Shown: positions 28,813 through 38,820, numbered from the stretch's first letter. The stretch is 64,000 nt of DNA from Cohnella ginsengisoli (GCF_029525555.1 NZ_JAPDHZ010000002.1:99868-163867), one strand, 5' to 3'. A program made the numbers and translations. The notes: a model not told the origin generated them from the sequence alone.

Positions 28813-30811
28813 ATGAGCTCATTTCAAGCCGCGTCCCGCTCCGCGGGACCCGCGACCTCGCAGGCCGCGCAGGCCAAGTCCGTCCCCTCGCGTTCGTCCG
28901 CCGCGCCGGCCGCCGCGACGCTTCAACGCATGCAATCGCCCGCGGGCATATTGCAGCTCCAGCGCGCTCTCGGCAACGCCGCCCTGATCCAGATGCTGAC
29001 CGATCCGGCCAAGCTTCCCGCCTCGATGCCGTCTCCGAACGCTTCGAAGCAGACTTCGCTCGCCGGCGCGCATCTGCGCAGCTTCAAAAAGGAGCTTGAC
29101 GCCAGCGGCGGCGAGTCGTTCGAGGTCGACGAGAGCACGATGGTCGGCGGCAAGATCAAGTATCGCGGCGAGCTGGACGTATACGAAGTGTACGACAAGA
29201 CGGGCGGCTGGAAGCTCGCGAAGTTCGGCTCCGATTACGGCTTTATCCGCAAGGACAAAGTGAAGGCGCTAGGCGGCATCGCCGGCGCGCGCGACAAGCT
29301 GGCCGACATCAAGGCGCAGCAATCCGGAGCGGCGCTGTCCTCCATCGGTTCCAATCCCCAAGCTGAAGAAGGAACGGAAGAACGCGTCGAGACCGCGGAT
29401 AACCTCAAAGAGCTCGGCACCCTCGTCCCAGGCACCAAATCCGAACAGCTCGAAGACGCGATCGACAATCTGAAGGGCGTCGAGGGCGCTGAGGACCAGA
29501 AGGAAGCGCTCGAAAACCAGAAGAGCCACCTGGACGTCGGCACCAATCCGCTCGAATTCGCCATGTCCGGCGTGAGCGGCCTCATCGCCATGAAAAAAAC
29601 GATCGGCGCGATCAAAGATCCCGAGCAATCCAAAATGGACGTCGCCGAAGGCGTCATCGACACCGCTGCGTCCGGAACGAAGATGGTCGAAAGCGGCTCG
29701 GGCCTCATTAACGATGCGGGCGTCGTCCACGGCACGGGCGATATCGGCGACGCGGGCGCAGTCAGCGACTGGGCTGGCTCGGTCGGAGAAGCGATTGCCG
29801 CCATCAAGAGCGCGTTCAGCGTCGTCAAGGGCATCTACGAGATGTTCAAAAAGGGCATGAGCGACGAAGGACTGAGCAAGGACGAAGCGGTGGCCGGCAC
29901 GCTGGACGCGTTGGAAAACAGCCTTCAAGCGGCTCAAGGCGTCCTGAAGACCGTCAAGGCGATCAAGGATATACTGGATATGGGTACCGCCGGCCTCGCC
30001 GCTGCCATTCCGGCCGTCGGCATCGCCATCAGCGGCATTTCCATTACGATCAAGACGTACAATGCGGTCAAGGCGACCGTATCCGCCATGAAGATGACGA
30101 CGGCCAAGCGGGAGTTCAAGTCCGCTTACGGCGCCGGCGGCAAAAACAAGGATTACGTCACGGCGGGCAAAAAGCGCACCCTCGGCGGCGTTCACCTGTG
30201 GACGACGAACGCGGGCACCGACCCGGCCAAGCTCAAGCAGCGCAAGGACGAGCTGACCGCGCTTGGAACGGCGGCATCGCCGGACGAGGTGCAGGAGCTT
30301 AAGGATATTCAGGATTACGAGCTTGCCAAGGAAATGAAGTACATCAACCGCAAGCGACAGATTCGCGGCACGATCGAGATCGGGCTGGAGATGACCAACA
30401 TCGCCGGCGATATCGCGACGCTCACGGGCGTTGGTGCGCAGGTCGGCATCCCGCTGAAGGCGGCCGCCGGAGGCGCCGGCGCGACGATGAAGGTGGCGCG
30501 TACGGTCAAGCAGATGGGCCGCGACCGCGCCGCCAAGCCGGGGGGCCTGGAGCGTCACCAAGGCCGTTTTCAACGCGGACAAGTCTTCCTCCGCCAAGCT
30601 GGCCAAGCGAATTCAGCACAGCAACCTGATATTGGAGATGGTCGCCGCGCTGCCTGAATACCGCCCAGGCGACGAGAGCATCCTCAAGCAATACAAGCGC
30701 GTCGAAAACTTCATCTCGGCGAGCGGCGTCTCGACGGCCGAGCTGTACCGCCTGAACGGCAACGTCGAAAAGCAGCGCGAGCTGCTCGTGGGTGGCATGA
30801 AACAGCGCTGA
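28813..30811 (+). CDS. Candidate eCIS cargo/effector (one-base frameshift near the end)
   Basis: After a disordered head, residues about 47-61 read ILQLQRALGNAALIQML, matching the leader of the neighbouring DUF4157 protein. Residues about 95-160 form an SH3-like beta segment (MVGGKIKYRGELDVYEVYDK, WKLAKFGSDYGFIRKDK). The rest is mainly helical, with a Gly/Ala-rich hydrophobic stretch at about 390-415 (TAGLAAAIPAVGIAISGISI) that could enter a membrane. The raw frame ends early at 30657. Removing one G from the run at 30540-30545 restores WSVTKAVFNADKSSSAKLA and a helical tail to 30811, for 665 residues. The toxic activity, if any, is unknown. Its position and leader make it the best cargo candidate here. 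Confidence 0.65.
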
Positions 30812-30875
30812 TCGGGCGCCATGGCGGCCACTGGCCATTTAATCTGCAATAAACACCAATCGAGAGGGTGAGCTT

Positions 30876-31395
30876 ATGGACAACTATTCGAATGCGCGCG
30901 ACCTGGCGGAGCTCGGCTTTTTGCAGCAAGCGCTGGAGGAAGCCGGCCTGCCCTGCCGTCTGCTCGAACCGACCGGGGACGTGCCGATTCCCGCCCTCCT
31001 CGCCGCGCCCGACGCCGACGACGAGAGCGGCGAACGCTATTTGACTTTTACTTTCGTGCCGCTCGATGACGAGGATATCGGCGATATCCGCCTGCTGCAG
31101 ATTTACACCGTCGTCGCGCCTGTCGTCGCATCGCAAGCTCGGGCAGGTCTGGCCGAGCTGCTCATGGCGGTCAACAGCCGTCTCCCGCTCGGACATTTCA
31201 GCCTGAATGACGCCGGGGGAGCTGTATTACCGCTACGTATGGGCCGTCGGCGCCGGGAACAAACTGCCTGAGCTCGACGCGCTTCATGTCATCGACCTTT
31301 TCCTCATGACGCTTGGCATGTTCGGACAGACGGCAGGCGAAGTGGCGTCGGGCAGCCGCCCCGCCGCCGAAGCGATCGCAGCCTTGGATTCTTAA
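30876..31395 (+). CDS. YbjN-like small protein, possible cargo chaperone (one-base frameshift)
   Basis: It starts MDNYSNARDLAELGFLQQAL after GAGAGGGTGAGC. The first frame ends in basic nonsense; removing one G from 31215-31219 joins it to ELYYRYVWAVGAGNKLPELD and ends at 31395, giving 172 residues. The repaired protein reads like the YbjN/type III chaperone fold (LTFTFVPLDDEDIGDIRLLQ, LLMAVNSRLPLGHFSLNDAG, LHVIDLFLMTLGMFGQTAGE). Small acidic proteins of this fold often bind effectors before secretion. As the gene follows the cargo candidate by 64 bases, a cargo-chaperone role is a fair guess. Confidence 0.65.
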
Positions 31396-31428
31396 GCGGG
31401 GCGCAGGATTGCCGGTTTCACGGCGAAC

Positions 31429-31469
31429 AAAAAAGAGGGGCTAGTCTTGAACTAGACCCCTCTTTTTGC
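31429..31469. terminator. Bidirectional terminator
   Basis: AGAGGGGCTAGT pairs with ACTAG-A-CCCCTCT (one bulged A) around a 5-base loop, with A-rich sequence on the left and TTTTT on the right. It ends the plus-strand cargo operon and, on the minus strand, overlaps the last codons of the metallo-hydrolase gene. Confidence 0.9.
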
Positions 31470-32273
31470 TGCGGACACCCGCAGTTCCATGCCTTCGGCG
31501 GCAAAGCGCGCCCATGCGGGCAAGCCATAATCCCGCCTAGCGTCGATATCGTGCGACATATGCGTGAACACGACTGACGGCGCTCCGACTTCCTCGGTCA
31601 GCTGCAGTCCTTCCTTGACGTCGTACAGGGAACGCGTCGACATCGGATAAGGCTCCTCGTAGAAGCTCGTGCCGAGAATCAGCAGCGACAAGCCGCGCAG
31701 CGGCTCCTTCTGCTCGTCCGACAGGTCGATCGAATCGGGACAATACGCGAACGATCCGCCGTCAGGATGGTCGAAGCGGTAGGCGTACGAATAGCCGTTT
31801 TTGCCGTGGTTCACCTTCCAGGCGCGGATCGCCCAGCTGCCGTAAAACAGGTCGCCAGCCTGCTCGAGCGGCCGATGAAGAAGCCGTCCGCCGATCCACG
31901 GATACCGGGTGGCCACGTCGTGCAGCACCTCGGCGGGCGCGAACAGCTCGGCCGTCATTTCCAGCCATCGGCAGGCGTCTGCCCATTCGGCAAGGCCCCC
32001 GATATGGTCGACATGCGCATGCGTCAGCAACGCTCGCTCCACACGCCTCGCCCCGAGCCGCTCCATCTGATGGCGCCAGTCCGGCCCGCAATCGACGAGG
32101 AGCGGCGCTTCTTCGCCCGTATTCAGCCAAATGGACGAACGTCGCCTGACGTTCAGGCCGCCGCCGCGCGCCTCCTCGCAGACTGCGCACTCGCAGTATA
32201 CGCGAGGCGTGCCCAGGGAATCTCCGTTCCCCAGCACCTTGATGATCAAGTCCTGATGATGAGATGCGGACAA
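31452..32273 (-). CDS. PhnP-like metallo-beta-lactamase-fold phosphodiesterase
   Basis: This 273-residue protein contains a Cys cluster VYCECAVCEEARGGGLNVRR, as in PhnP, and the di-metal signature THAHVDHIGG with further ligands at FAYCPDSIDLS and VFTHMSHDID. PhnP acts on 5-phosphoribosyl 1,2-cyclic phosphate; the wider family includes other cyclic phosphodiesterases, so the substrate is uncertain. It has no transport or C-P lyase neighbours here. The gene ends inside the shared terminator with the eCIS cargo operon. Confidence 0.82.
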   Translation of the reverse strand: MSASHHQDLIIKVLGNGDSLGTPRVYCECAVCEEARGGGLNVRRRSSIWLNTGEEAPLLVDCGPDWRHQMERLGARRVERALLTHAHVDHIGGLAEWADACRWLEMTAELFAPAEVLHDVATRYPWIGGRLLHRPLEQAGDLFYGSWAIRAWKVNHGKNGYSYAYRFDHPDGGSFAYCPDSIDLSDEQKEPLRGLSLLILGTSFYEEPYPMSTRSLYDVKEGLQLTEEVGAPSVVFTHMSHDIDARRDYGLPAWARFAAEGMELRVSAAKRGV

Positions 32274-32339
32274 CTCGCTTACCTTCTTTCTGTATGTCGC
32301 AGACTTATACAGCGGTTCCTCCGCGCTGCGCGGACCCGC

Positions 32340-33020
32340 TTAGATCGGCAGCAGCTCGACGCTGTCCATCGCCTCGAGACGCGAGACCATCGTCTCCCAG
32401 GCTTCCGGCTTGTTCGGCAGCGCGGCGTAATACCAGCGCAGAAAACCCGCCGCAAGCGATGCAGGCAGCGTAGTCAGCGCATCGTCCGCCGGCCGGAAGC
32501 AAAGGTCGAGACCTTCTACCGCCTTGCCCTCGTGATCCCAGGACGGGTGCACGTACGGGATATCGAGACGCTTGAAGCCGAGATGCGACAGCACCTCGCG
32601 CCTGACCGCGGGATGCATCGGACCGACAGGACCGGCGGCCTCCCCTTCGTCCAGCTGCGCCGGATCGTAAATCTCGGCGAACATGCCCAGCATCGGCACG
32701 CCGCTCTCCGCCTCCAGCCGCTTCAGGTGCGCCTCGCGCTGCACGAGCAAAAACCGGCCGATCCCGAGTCCCGGGCGCCCGACGATCGTAAAATCCGTCA
32801 TCGCCACGGCGAATTCGGGCCGGTACCGGTATTCGGTCGCGCCGACCACCTCGCCGTCCAGCACGGCGACGAATACCTGGATCGTCGGATCCAGCAGCGG
32901 CTCGCGCCACAGCTCGAACGCCAGAACCTCTTCCGGCGGGAACACGCGCCCCATCAAATCATGCATCTTGAAAAAATACGGATCCTCGATCGATTCGATC
33001 TTGCGATATTCCAATGCCAT
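32340..33020 (-). CDS. GNAT-family N-acetyltransferase
   Basis: This 226-residue protein has GNAT-like strands and an acetyl-CoA loop candidate around FTIVGRPGLGIGRFLLVQRE, with a C-terminal region specific to this subgroup (VHPSWDHEGKAVEGLDLCFR). It starts at ATG 33020 after AAGGAGGAGC and lies 66 bases upstream of the metallo-hydrolase gene, so the two may be cotranscribed. The acceptor substrate cannot be told. Confidence 0.75.
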   Translation of the reverse strand: MALEYRKIESIEDPYFFKMHDLMGRVFPPEEVLAFELWREPLLDPTIQVFVAVLDGEVVGATEYRYRPEFAVAMTDFTIVGRPGLGIGRFLLVQREAHLKRLEAESGVPMLGMFAEIYDPAQLDEGEAAGPVGPMHPAVRREVLSHLGFKRLDIPYVHPSWDHEGKAVEGLDLCFRPADDALTTLPASLAAGFLRWYYAALPNKPEAWETMVSRLEAMDSVELLPI

Positions 33021-33043
33021 GCTCGCTCCTCCTTATCCGGCCA

Positions 33044-33084
33044 TAAAAAGGAGAAGACGGGGCGGCATGCATCCCCGTCTTCCC
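33044..33084 (-). terminator. Terminator of the sugar-utilisation operon
   Basis: Minus-strand GGGAAGACGGGG pairs with CCCCGTCTTCTCC around a 9-11 base loop and is followed by TTTTT. It lies about 60 bases after the rhamnosidase stop codon. Confidence 0.88.
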
Positions 33085-33140
33085 GTGCGATTGCCAGCTC
33101 TTGCAATCAAGCGTAAAGGAATCGAATCGTCTTGTAAAGT

Positions 33141-35828
33141 TTAATCTGTCACCTCGGGGACCGCCGCGACGACAAAAGCATGGCGCCCCGGACCGGTCCG
33201 GCGTTCATCCGCGGCCGAAGCGGCGCCTGGGCTAAGCTCCGGCAGGACGATCACGGCCGTCGCGCCTTCCGGAATTTCGATTTCGAGTTTGAGCGCGTCC
33301 CCTTCCTTCCTCCAATCGGAGACGATCTCGCCCTTTACCGTCTTCAACCGGGTCCGTACCCATTCGAGGCGCGATGACACGCGCGGACGGATGCGGATCG
33401 TTTCATAGCCGGGCGAGAGCGGCTCAATGCCGCCAAGACGCGTGTAAAAGGACGCGCCGATGCCGCCGAACATGGCGTGGTCGTGCGAGTGCATGCCGCC
33501 CTTTTCGTTCCACTGCTCCCACAGCGTCGTCGCCCCCTGCGCGATCTGAAAGCCGAATCCCGGATACTCGGGCTGCGTCAGCAGCTCCAGCGCCAGATCG
33601 ATATGGCCGTGATCCGCGAGCACGTCCATCAAATAACGCGTGCCGTAAATGCCCGTGTCCAAACGCCGGCCCTTCGCCTCGATCGCGGCGATCAGCCCCT
33701 CGACCGCCATTCCGACGCGGGACGGCGGCACCATCCCGAACGTGAGCGGCATCAGCTGCGCGGTCTGCGAGCCGCTGCCGTAGATACCGTTGCCTCCATG
33801 GAAGCGTGACTCGAACGCGTCGACGAGACGGTCCGCAAGCGCCGAGAAGCGCAAAGCATCGTCCGCATGACCGCAAACGTCCGCCGCTTGGGATACGATG
33901 CGCGCGAAGCGCCAGTACAGCGCCGAATTCACGATCGCGACTTCATTGAAGTAATTTTCCCAGCCGTCGTCGTTCGGCGCGCACCAGTCCCCGAAGCCCT
34001 CTTCGACGATGCCGGCAGGCCACTTCGCGGCGAGCGTATCCACGTAAGCGGACATGCTTGGATAAGAAGTCTCCAGCGTCTCGCGATCTCCGTAGTACAT
34101 GTACAAATACCAGGGCAGCGTCACCTTGTCTCCGCTCCAGTCGGGATTGCCGGCATCGTGGCGAATATCGCCGAGCCATTTGCGGTAATAGGACTGCATG
34201 CCGAAGTTGTGAATCGCGGCTTCCTCGACGACGGCCGAATCCATCAGGCACGGCGTTCGCTCGTCCCGCTGGCAGCAGTCGGTCGGGATGCTGTACAGAT
34301 TGTTCAGGATGGACCATCGGAGATTGCTTTGGATACGGGTCACCGTCTCGTCCGAGCATTCGAACTCACCGGCTTCCGCGACGGCAGCATGCACCGGTAC
34401 CGCGAACAGCTCCAGCAGCTCGGCATCCCCGGTCGCTTCGACATAGCGGAAGCCGTGATACGTGAAACGGGGCTCGTACGTCTCCCGCTCCATGCCGCCG
34501 CCCAAAATGTAGGTATCGGTCGCCTTCGCGTTGCGGTTCGTCCACGGGTCGATCGCGCAGTCCGCGCCGATGAGCTCGCTATAGCGTAGCGCGATCCGCG
34601 ATCCGGCGGGTCCCCGGACGACCGCTCTCGCCCAGCCGGCGATATTTTGCCCGAAGTCGTAAACGGCGACGCCGTCTCGCGGACGCAGGACGCGAACCGG
34701 CTGCAGCGGCGCAAATGCCCGAACCGGCGGCTGCTCGCTTCGCGCAAGCTCGCCTTCGGGCGGCTCGGCGCGCGCCGCGCATATCCAGCCTTCGGCCGCG
34801 AATCCCGGCGAATCCCATCCCGGCTGCGCGAGACGGGCATCGAACGTCTCGCCGTCGTATATGTCGTTCGCGAGCAGCGGACTCGGCTTGGTCAACCAGC
34901 TCTCGTCAGTCGCTACCGTCAGCGTCGAACCGTCTTCGAGCGTCGCCGTCAGTTCCAAAGCGACCGCCTTGCTTCGTTTCCACTTCCAGCCCCAACGCGA
35001 ATAATTCATATTATAGCCGTTGCCGAGCCACAGGCCGATCGCATTGGTCCCCTTCTTCAACATGCCGGTCACGTCGTAAACGTCATACAGCAGCCTGCGG
35101 TCGTAAGGCGAGTTCGCGGGCGTCAGCACGCGGGAATCGGGCTTGGCGCCGTTGACGCTAAGCTCGTACCAGCCGAGGGCATATACGCGAAGCTCCGCCC
35201 GGGCGACGGGCGAAGGCATGGCGAAGTCCTTGCGCAGCAGCGGGCTGTCGGGCGCGACGGGCGCCTCGCAGATGGCCAGGACATTCTCGTCCATCCGCAA
35301 GCCGCTCCCCGAACCGTCGATGCGTCCGCCGCCGAACTGAATCGCGGCGGGATCGTAAAACCGGTTGACGTACAGGATGCGTCCGTCCGGCGAGTAAACG
35401 CGCAAGTCCCGGCATACGGCAGACCCGCCCGTCTCTGTCTTGAATCCGATCGTGCCGGGCGTGCGCCCGGATTCGCTCGCAGAGAGGACGGTGCGTCCGC
35501 CTATGCAGACGGCGACCTCCTCCGCGCTTCGCTCAAGCCTGACCCCAATGGAGATTGCGCGGTTCGCGAGCTCTGGCGCCATGGCTTGCGCCAGCGGCTG
35601 CCGCGCCCCGTCCGCAAACGCGAACAACGTCACGCTGCCGGACGCGGCATCCAGCGCGCAGCCGCTGTATCGCGTTTCCGACTGAACGCCGAACAGCACC
35701 TCCAGCGTGCCGGACTCCGGAACAACGGTGAATTCGATCGCAAATTCGTTCCACGTTCGATGATCGGCGACCGGCGCGGCGATCCAAACCGCTTTTTCGA
35801 ATGCGGTTCGGCTTGTTTGGTTAGACAT
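33141..35828 (-). CDS. GH78 alpha-L-rhamnosidase
   Basis: This 895-residue GH78 enzyme has N-terminal jelly-roll modules (residues 1-420, with LRVYALGWYELSVNGAKPDS and GTNAIGLWLGNGYNMNYSRW). The (alpha/alpha)6 barrel carries the general acid in CCQRDERTPCLMDSAVVEE (Glu near 524) and the base candidate in TTLWEQWNEKGGMHSHDHAM (Glu near 767). It should release terminal rhamnose from plant oligosaccharides. There is no signal peptide, so it acts in the cytoplasm after import. The ATG at 35828 overlaps the GH2 stop codon by 8 bases, showing tight coupling. A longer frame begins 28 codons earlier inside the GH2 gene and is less likely. Confidence 0.93.
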   Translation of the reverse strand: MSNQTSRTAFEKAVWIAAPVADHRTWNEFAIEFTVVPESGTLEVLFGVQSETRYSGCALDAASGSVTLFAFADGARQPLAQAMAPELANRAISIGVRLERSAEEVAVCIGGRTVLSASESGRTPGTIGFKTETGGSAVCRDLRVYSPDGRILYVNRFYDPAAIQFGGGRIDGSGSGLRMDENVLAICEAPVAPDSPLLRKDFAMPSPVARAELRVYALGWYELSVNGAKPDSRVLTPANSPYDRRLLYDVYDVTGMLKKGTNAIGLWLGNGYNMNYSRWGWKWKRSKAVALELTATLEDGSTLTVATDESWLTKPSPLLANDIYDGETFDARLAQPGWDSPGFAAEGWICAARAEPPEGELARSEQPPVRAFAPLQPVRVLRPRDGVAVYDFGQNIAGWARAVVRGPAGSRIALRYSELIGADCAIDPWTNRNAKATDTYILGGGMERETYEPRFTYHGFRYVEATGDAELLELFAVPVHAAVAEAGEFECSDETVTRIQSNLRWSILNNLYSIPTDCCQRDERTPCLMDSAVVEEAAIHNFGMQSYYRKWLGDIRHDAGNPDWSGDKVTLPWYLYMYYGDRETLETSYPSMSAYVDTLAAKWPAGIVEEGFGDWCAPNDDGWENYFNEVAIVNSALYWRFARIVSQAADVCGHADDALRFSALADRLVDAFESRFHGGNGIYGSGSQTAQLMPLTFGMVPPSRVGMAVEGLIAAIEAKGRRLDTGIYGTRYLMDVLADHGHIDLALELLTQPEYPGFGFQIAQGATTLWEQWNEKGGMHSHDHAMFGGIGASFYTRLGGIEPLSPGYETIRIRPRVSSRLEWVRTRLKTVKGEIVSDWRKEGDALKLEIEIPEGATAVIVLPELSPGAASAADERRTGPGRHAFVVAAVPEVTD

Positions 35829-38820
35829 GGCCGTGACCTCCCTGGTTGTTAGCATTCGGCGACTCAGCCGCTGTCGCTTCCGGCGCAAAGTCAGCCGGAA
35901 CAGCCGGCGCATTCCATGCGCGAACCGTCAATCCGGCAAGCGCAGTCCCTTCCGGCGCTTCGTACGGAATGGTTACCTCCTCGCCGGGGCGCAGCCCGAT
36001 CTCATTGTCCGCGAGGTAGCAGTCCCAATCGACCGGGAAACCTTCGATCGTCGCGCGAACCGCGGGCACGAGGCCCGTATTGCGGATGCGAATGATTCCT
36101 CCCCCGTCGTAACGTTCGGCCGACAGCGCAAGCGATGTCTTCGGAAGACGGCGCATCGGCGCGTCCGGCAGCCCTGCGTACAGCGCGAACGCCTCCTCGG
36201 CGGCCGCGCCCGGATACTCGTTGCCGTCATGCAGATGCGCTTGCTCGAACGCGATCAGGTCTTTCGTTTTCGGCTGCGCATTGAATTCGTACCACTGATC
36301 GGAGATCGCCGCGCCATCTTCGTCCTGGAGCCTTACCGCCAGCAAAAAAGGCGTCAGTCGCTCGGCCTCGCCGGGCAGCGCGAACGCGATCCGGCCCAGC
36401 TTAACCCGGCCGTTCGCCTCCAGCTCGACGTCATAGCGGCCCGACCATAGCTCGCATAGGCCGCTATCGTACAAGGTCGCGTCCGCCGCCGCGCCGCGCA
36501 ACGCATCGCGCGTGTCGTTTGCCGCGTGAAGCTCCGCCACGAACGTCTCGCCCGCCCGCCAACCGCCGATCCGGTCATAGGTCGCGAACGCCGACCTTGG
36601 ACTGCATGCTCGTTTCGCCTGATAGTAGGACAGTTTAGGCGTCCCGTAAAAATCGACGATGCCCCAGGAATGGCCGGGAAACAAATCCGTGAACTTGTAA
36701 TACCAAAAGCCGGTCTTCCCCTCCGACGCGCCAGCACGCTGAATTTCAGCGGCAAAACGAATCGATTCGCCCTGCGCCGCCTGGGAATACGCGATATACG
36801 TGTCCAAATCCCGAATCGGCCCGTACGAGCCGTAACGCATGACTTTGATGACGTCCTTCAGCGAGAACTGATGGAAATGCGCCAGCCAGCCCCGGCTCTC
36901 CTCCGTCGGCGGCCAAGCGGACAGCGCCTCCTCGGGCACGAATCTGACGCAGCTCGACCGCGCGGGCATGCTCGGAACGCCGTATTCCCCGTAAAATACC
37001 GACGGCATCGCAAGCGTTGCCGCATCGAGGGGCTCCCCGCCATGATACACGTTCCAATTGTGCGCGCTCCCGCCCCACGGGTCGGTCCGGTGGAACGGCC
37101 TGTACGGATCGAGACCGCGGCAGCGGCGGCCGACCAGGTGCAGCGCCTCGTCCGCGCCGCCGTGCTCGCCGTTTTCGTTGCCGCCGCCCCACATGACGAG
37201 CGACGGATGGTTGCGCAGCCGCTTCACCGATCGGGTCACTTGCCGGTCGAGGACGCCAAGATCGGTATGCGGCGCATCCATCGGTCCCCAGCATAGCGGG
37301 AACTCCTGGTACACCAGGATGCCCGCCTCGTCGCACAACCGGTAGAACGCGTCTTCCTCCACGATGCCGCCGCCCCATGCGCGCAGCATCTGCACGTGTC
37401 CGCACCGCGCCAATCCGATCAGACGCGCGTACAGCGCCTCCCGCTGCTCGAGCATCGGATCCGGCCAGCACCAGTTCGCGCCCTTGATGAACATCGGCAC
37501 GCCGTTGACGACGAACTGCCAGCGGTAATCGACTTCCGGGCGGGCGCCGGGTGCGGCGGCCATCTCGATCGTGCGCACGCCGAACGTCGTCTCCGTGCCG
37601 GCGGCGGCGATCGCGTTGGCTGCCCCTCCGCTATAAGGCGCCCCATTCACCGTCGCGCGGCCCCGTCCTTCCGCATCGGTCGCTGCGGCACGCTTGGCAC
37701 CAAGCTTTAACCGGTAGAGCGGCTGTTCGCCGTACCCCGCAGGCCACCATATCGACGGGTTACGAAGCGTCACCTCGGTCTTATAACGGCTGCGTCCGTG
37801 CGGCGCTTCAACGTTGCTTACAAATCTGAAGCATTCAGCCTTGTCAGCGTCTCCCTTCTCTGCATGGCCCGCCCGCAAACGAATCTCGGCCTGGACCTCG
37901 AGCGGGACGGGCTCTTCGAGCGAGCTGTCTACGCTGTATGCGATCTCCAGCACGGCGCCTTCCGGACCGATCGACCGGGTCACGACATACGGCTGGGAGA
38001 CCGCGACGTCGGGCTCGGCCACGAGCCATACGTCCTTCCAGATGCCGAGCGAGATCAGATGACCGTAGTGCCAGCCGAAGCCAGGGCTTCCTTTCATGAT
38101 GCCGTTCCAAGACTCGGGCGCTTGATCGATGCGGACGACCAGCTCGTTCGGTCCGTCGAAGTCGACGAGCTGCGTGACGTCGAGGTCGGGGCCGCCGAAC
38201 ATGCCCGCGTGATGGCCGAGCGACATGCCGTTCAGGAACACGGTCCCTGAATAATCGATCCCCTCGAATCGCATCGTGAGCCGGCGCCCCCGCCAGTCGG
38301 CCGGCGCCTCGAAGCTGCGAGCGAACCACCAGTCGCTGCGCTCCGCCCGCGTCCGGCGGAACCAAACGGGCGTTTCCTTCGGCTGGCCGTAAGTCTCCAG
38401 CTCGTCGATCGTATTCGTGTCCCAATACGGATCCGCGAGCTCGCCAAGCCCGACGAGCGCGCGCTGCACCGTCGTCGGCACCGTCACCTCGCGCCAGCCG
38501 CTTCGATCTGCGCCCGGCGCGTACCATTTCTCCGCCATCCCGCGGCTTGCCTTGGCCTTCCGGCCGAACCAGCCGGTATTCGGCGCCGGATCGCCAGGGT
38601 CGGCGGGCTCGCTGTCTTGCATGCGCCAGCTGCCCGACAAAGAAATGCGCTCCGGCCCGTGGCCGTCAATCTCGCAGTCTCCTTCTCCATCGCCGTCGAG
38701 TACCTCCGCAGCCGACTTTCGCGCAGGCAAAGACGCCTCCGCCTCGCAGGCCGCGTCCCCATATAACGAGGATTTGCGGTACGCCTCGTCCTGCACGTCG
38801 TCCAAGTATCGTTCCGTCAT
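35821..38820 (-). CDS. GH2 glycoside hydrolase, beta-mannosidase-like
   Basis: This 999-residue protein contains a sugar-binding domain (DWWFARSFEAPADWRGRRL, DYSGTVFLNGMSLGHHAGMF), an Ig-like domain and a TIM barrel. The acid/base is in MWGGGNENGEHGGAD (about residue 549) and the nucleophile in VFYGEYGVPSMP (about 610). The long NGVPMFIKGANWCWPDPM segment favours beta-mannosidase or exo-glucosaminidase relatives over beta-galactosidase. It has no signal peptide and is probably cytoplasmic. The ATG at 38820 follows GGAAGGG; a start 26 codons upstream lies beside a hairpin and is less likely. It is read after the binding-protein gene and overlaps the GH78 gene. Confidence 0.9.
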   Translation of the reverse strand: MTERYLDDVQDEAYRKSSLYGDAACEAEASLPARKSAAEVLDGDGEGDCEIDGHGPERISLSGSWRMQDSEPADPGDPAPNTGWFGRKAKASRGMAEKWYAPGADRSGWREVTVPTTVQRALVGLGELADPYWDTNTIDELETYGQPKETPVWFRRTRAERSDWWFARSFEAPADWRGRRLTMRFEGIDYSGTVFLNGMSLGHHAGMFGGPDLDVTQLVDFDGPNELVVRIDQAPESWNGIMKGSPGFGWHYGHLISLGIWKDVWLVAEPDVAVSQPYVVTRSIGPEGAVLEIAYSVDSSLEEPVPLEVQAEIRLRAGHAEKGDADKAECFRFVSNVEAPHGRSRYKTEVTLRNPSIWWPAGYGEQPLYRLKLGAKRAAATDAEGRGRATVNGAPYSGGAANAIAAAGTETTFGVRTIEMAAAPGARPEVDYRWQFVVNGVPMFIKGANWCWPDPMLEQREALYARLIGLARCGHVQMLRAWGGGIVEEDAFYRLCDEAGILVYQEFPLCWGPMDAPHTDLGVLDRQVTRSVKRLRNHPSLVMWGGGNENGEHGGADEALHLVGRRCRGLDPYRPFHRTDPWGGSAHNWNVYHGGEPLDAATLAMPSVFYGEYGVPSMPARSSCVRFVPEEALSAWPPTEESRGWLAHFHQFSLKDVIKVMRYGSYGPIRDLDTYIAYSQAAQGESIRFAAEIQRAGASEGKTGFWYYKFTDLFPGHSWGIVDFYGTPKLSYYQAKRACSPRSAFATYDRIGGWRAGETFVAELHAANDTRDALRGAAADATLYDSGLCELWSGRYDVELEANGRVKLGRIAFALPGEAERLTPFLLAVRLQDEDGAAISDQWYEFNAQPKTKDLIAFEQAHLHDGNEYPGAAAEEAFALYAGLPDAPMRRLPKTSLALSAERYDGGGIIRIRNTGLVPAVRATIEGFPVDWDCYLADNEIGLRPGEEVTIPYEAPEGTALAGLTVRAWNAPAVPADFAPEATAAESPNANNQGGHGHV

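Noticed and set aside
1..31395. Interpretation as a prophage or R-type pyocin
   Set aside because: No capsid, packaging, lysis or integration genes, while DUF4157, DUF4255, AAA+ ATPase and LysM adaptor are eCIS features.
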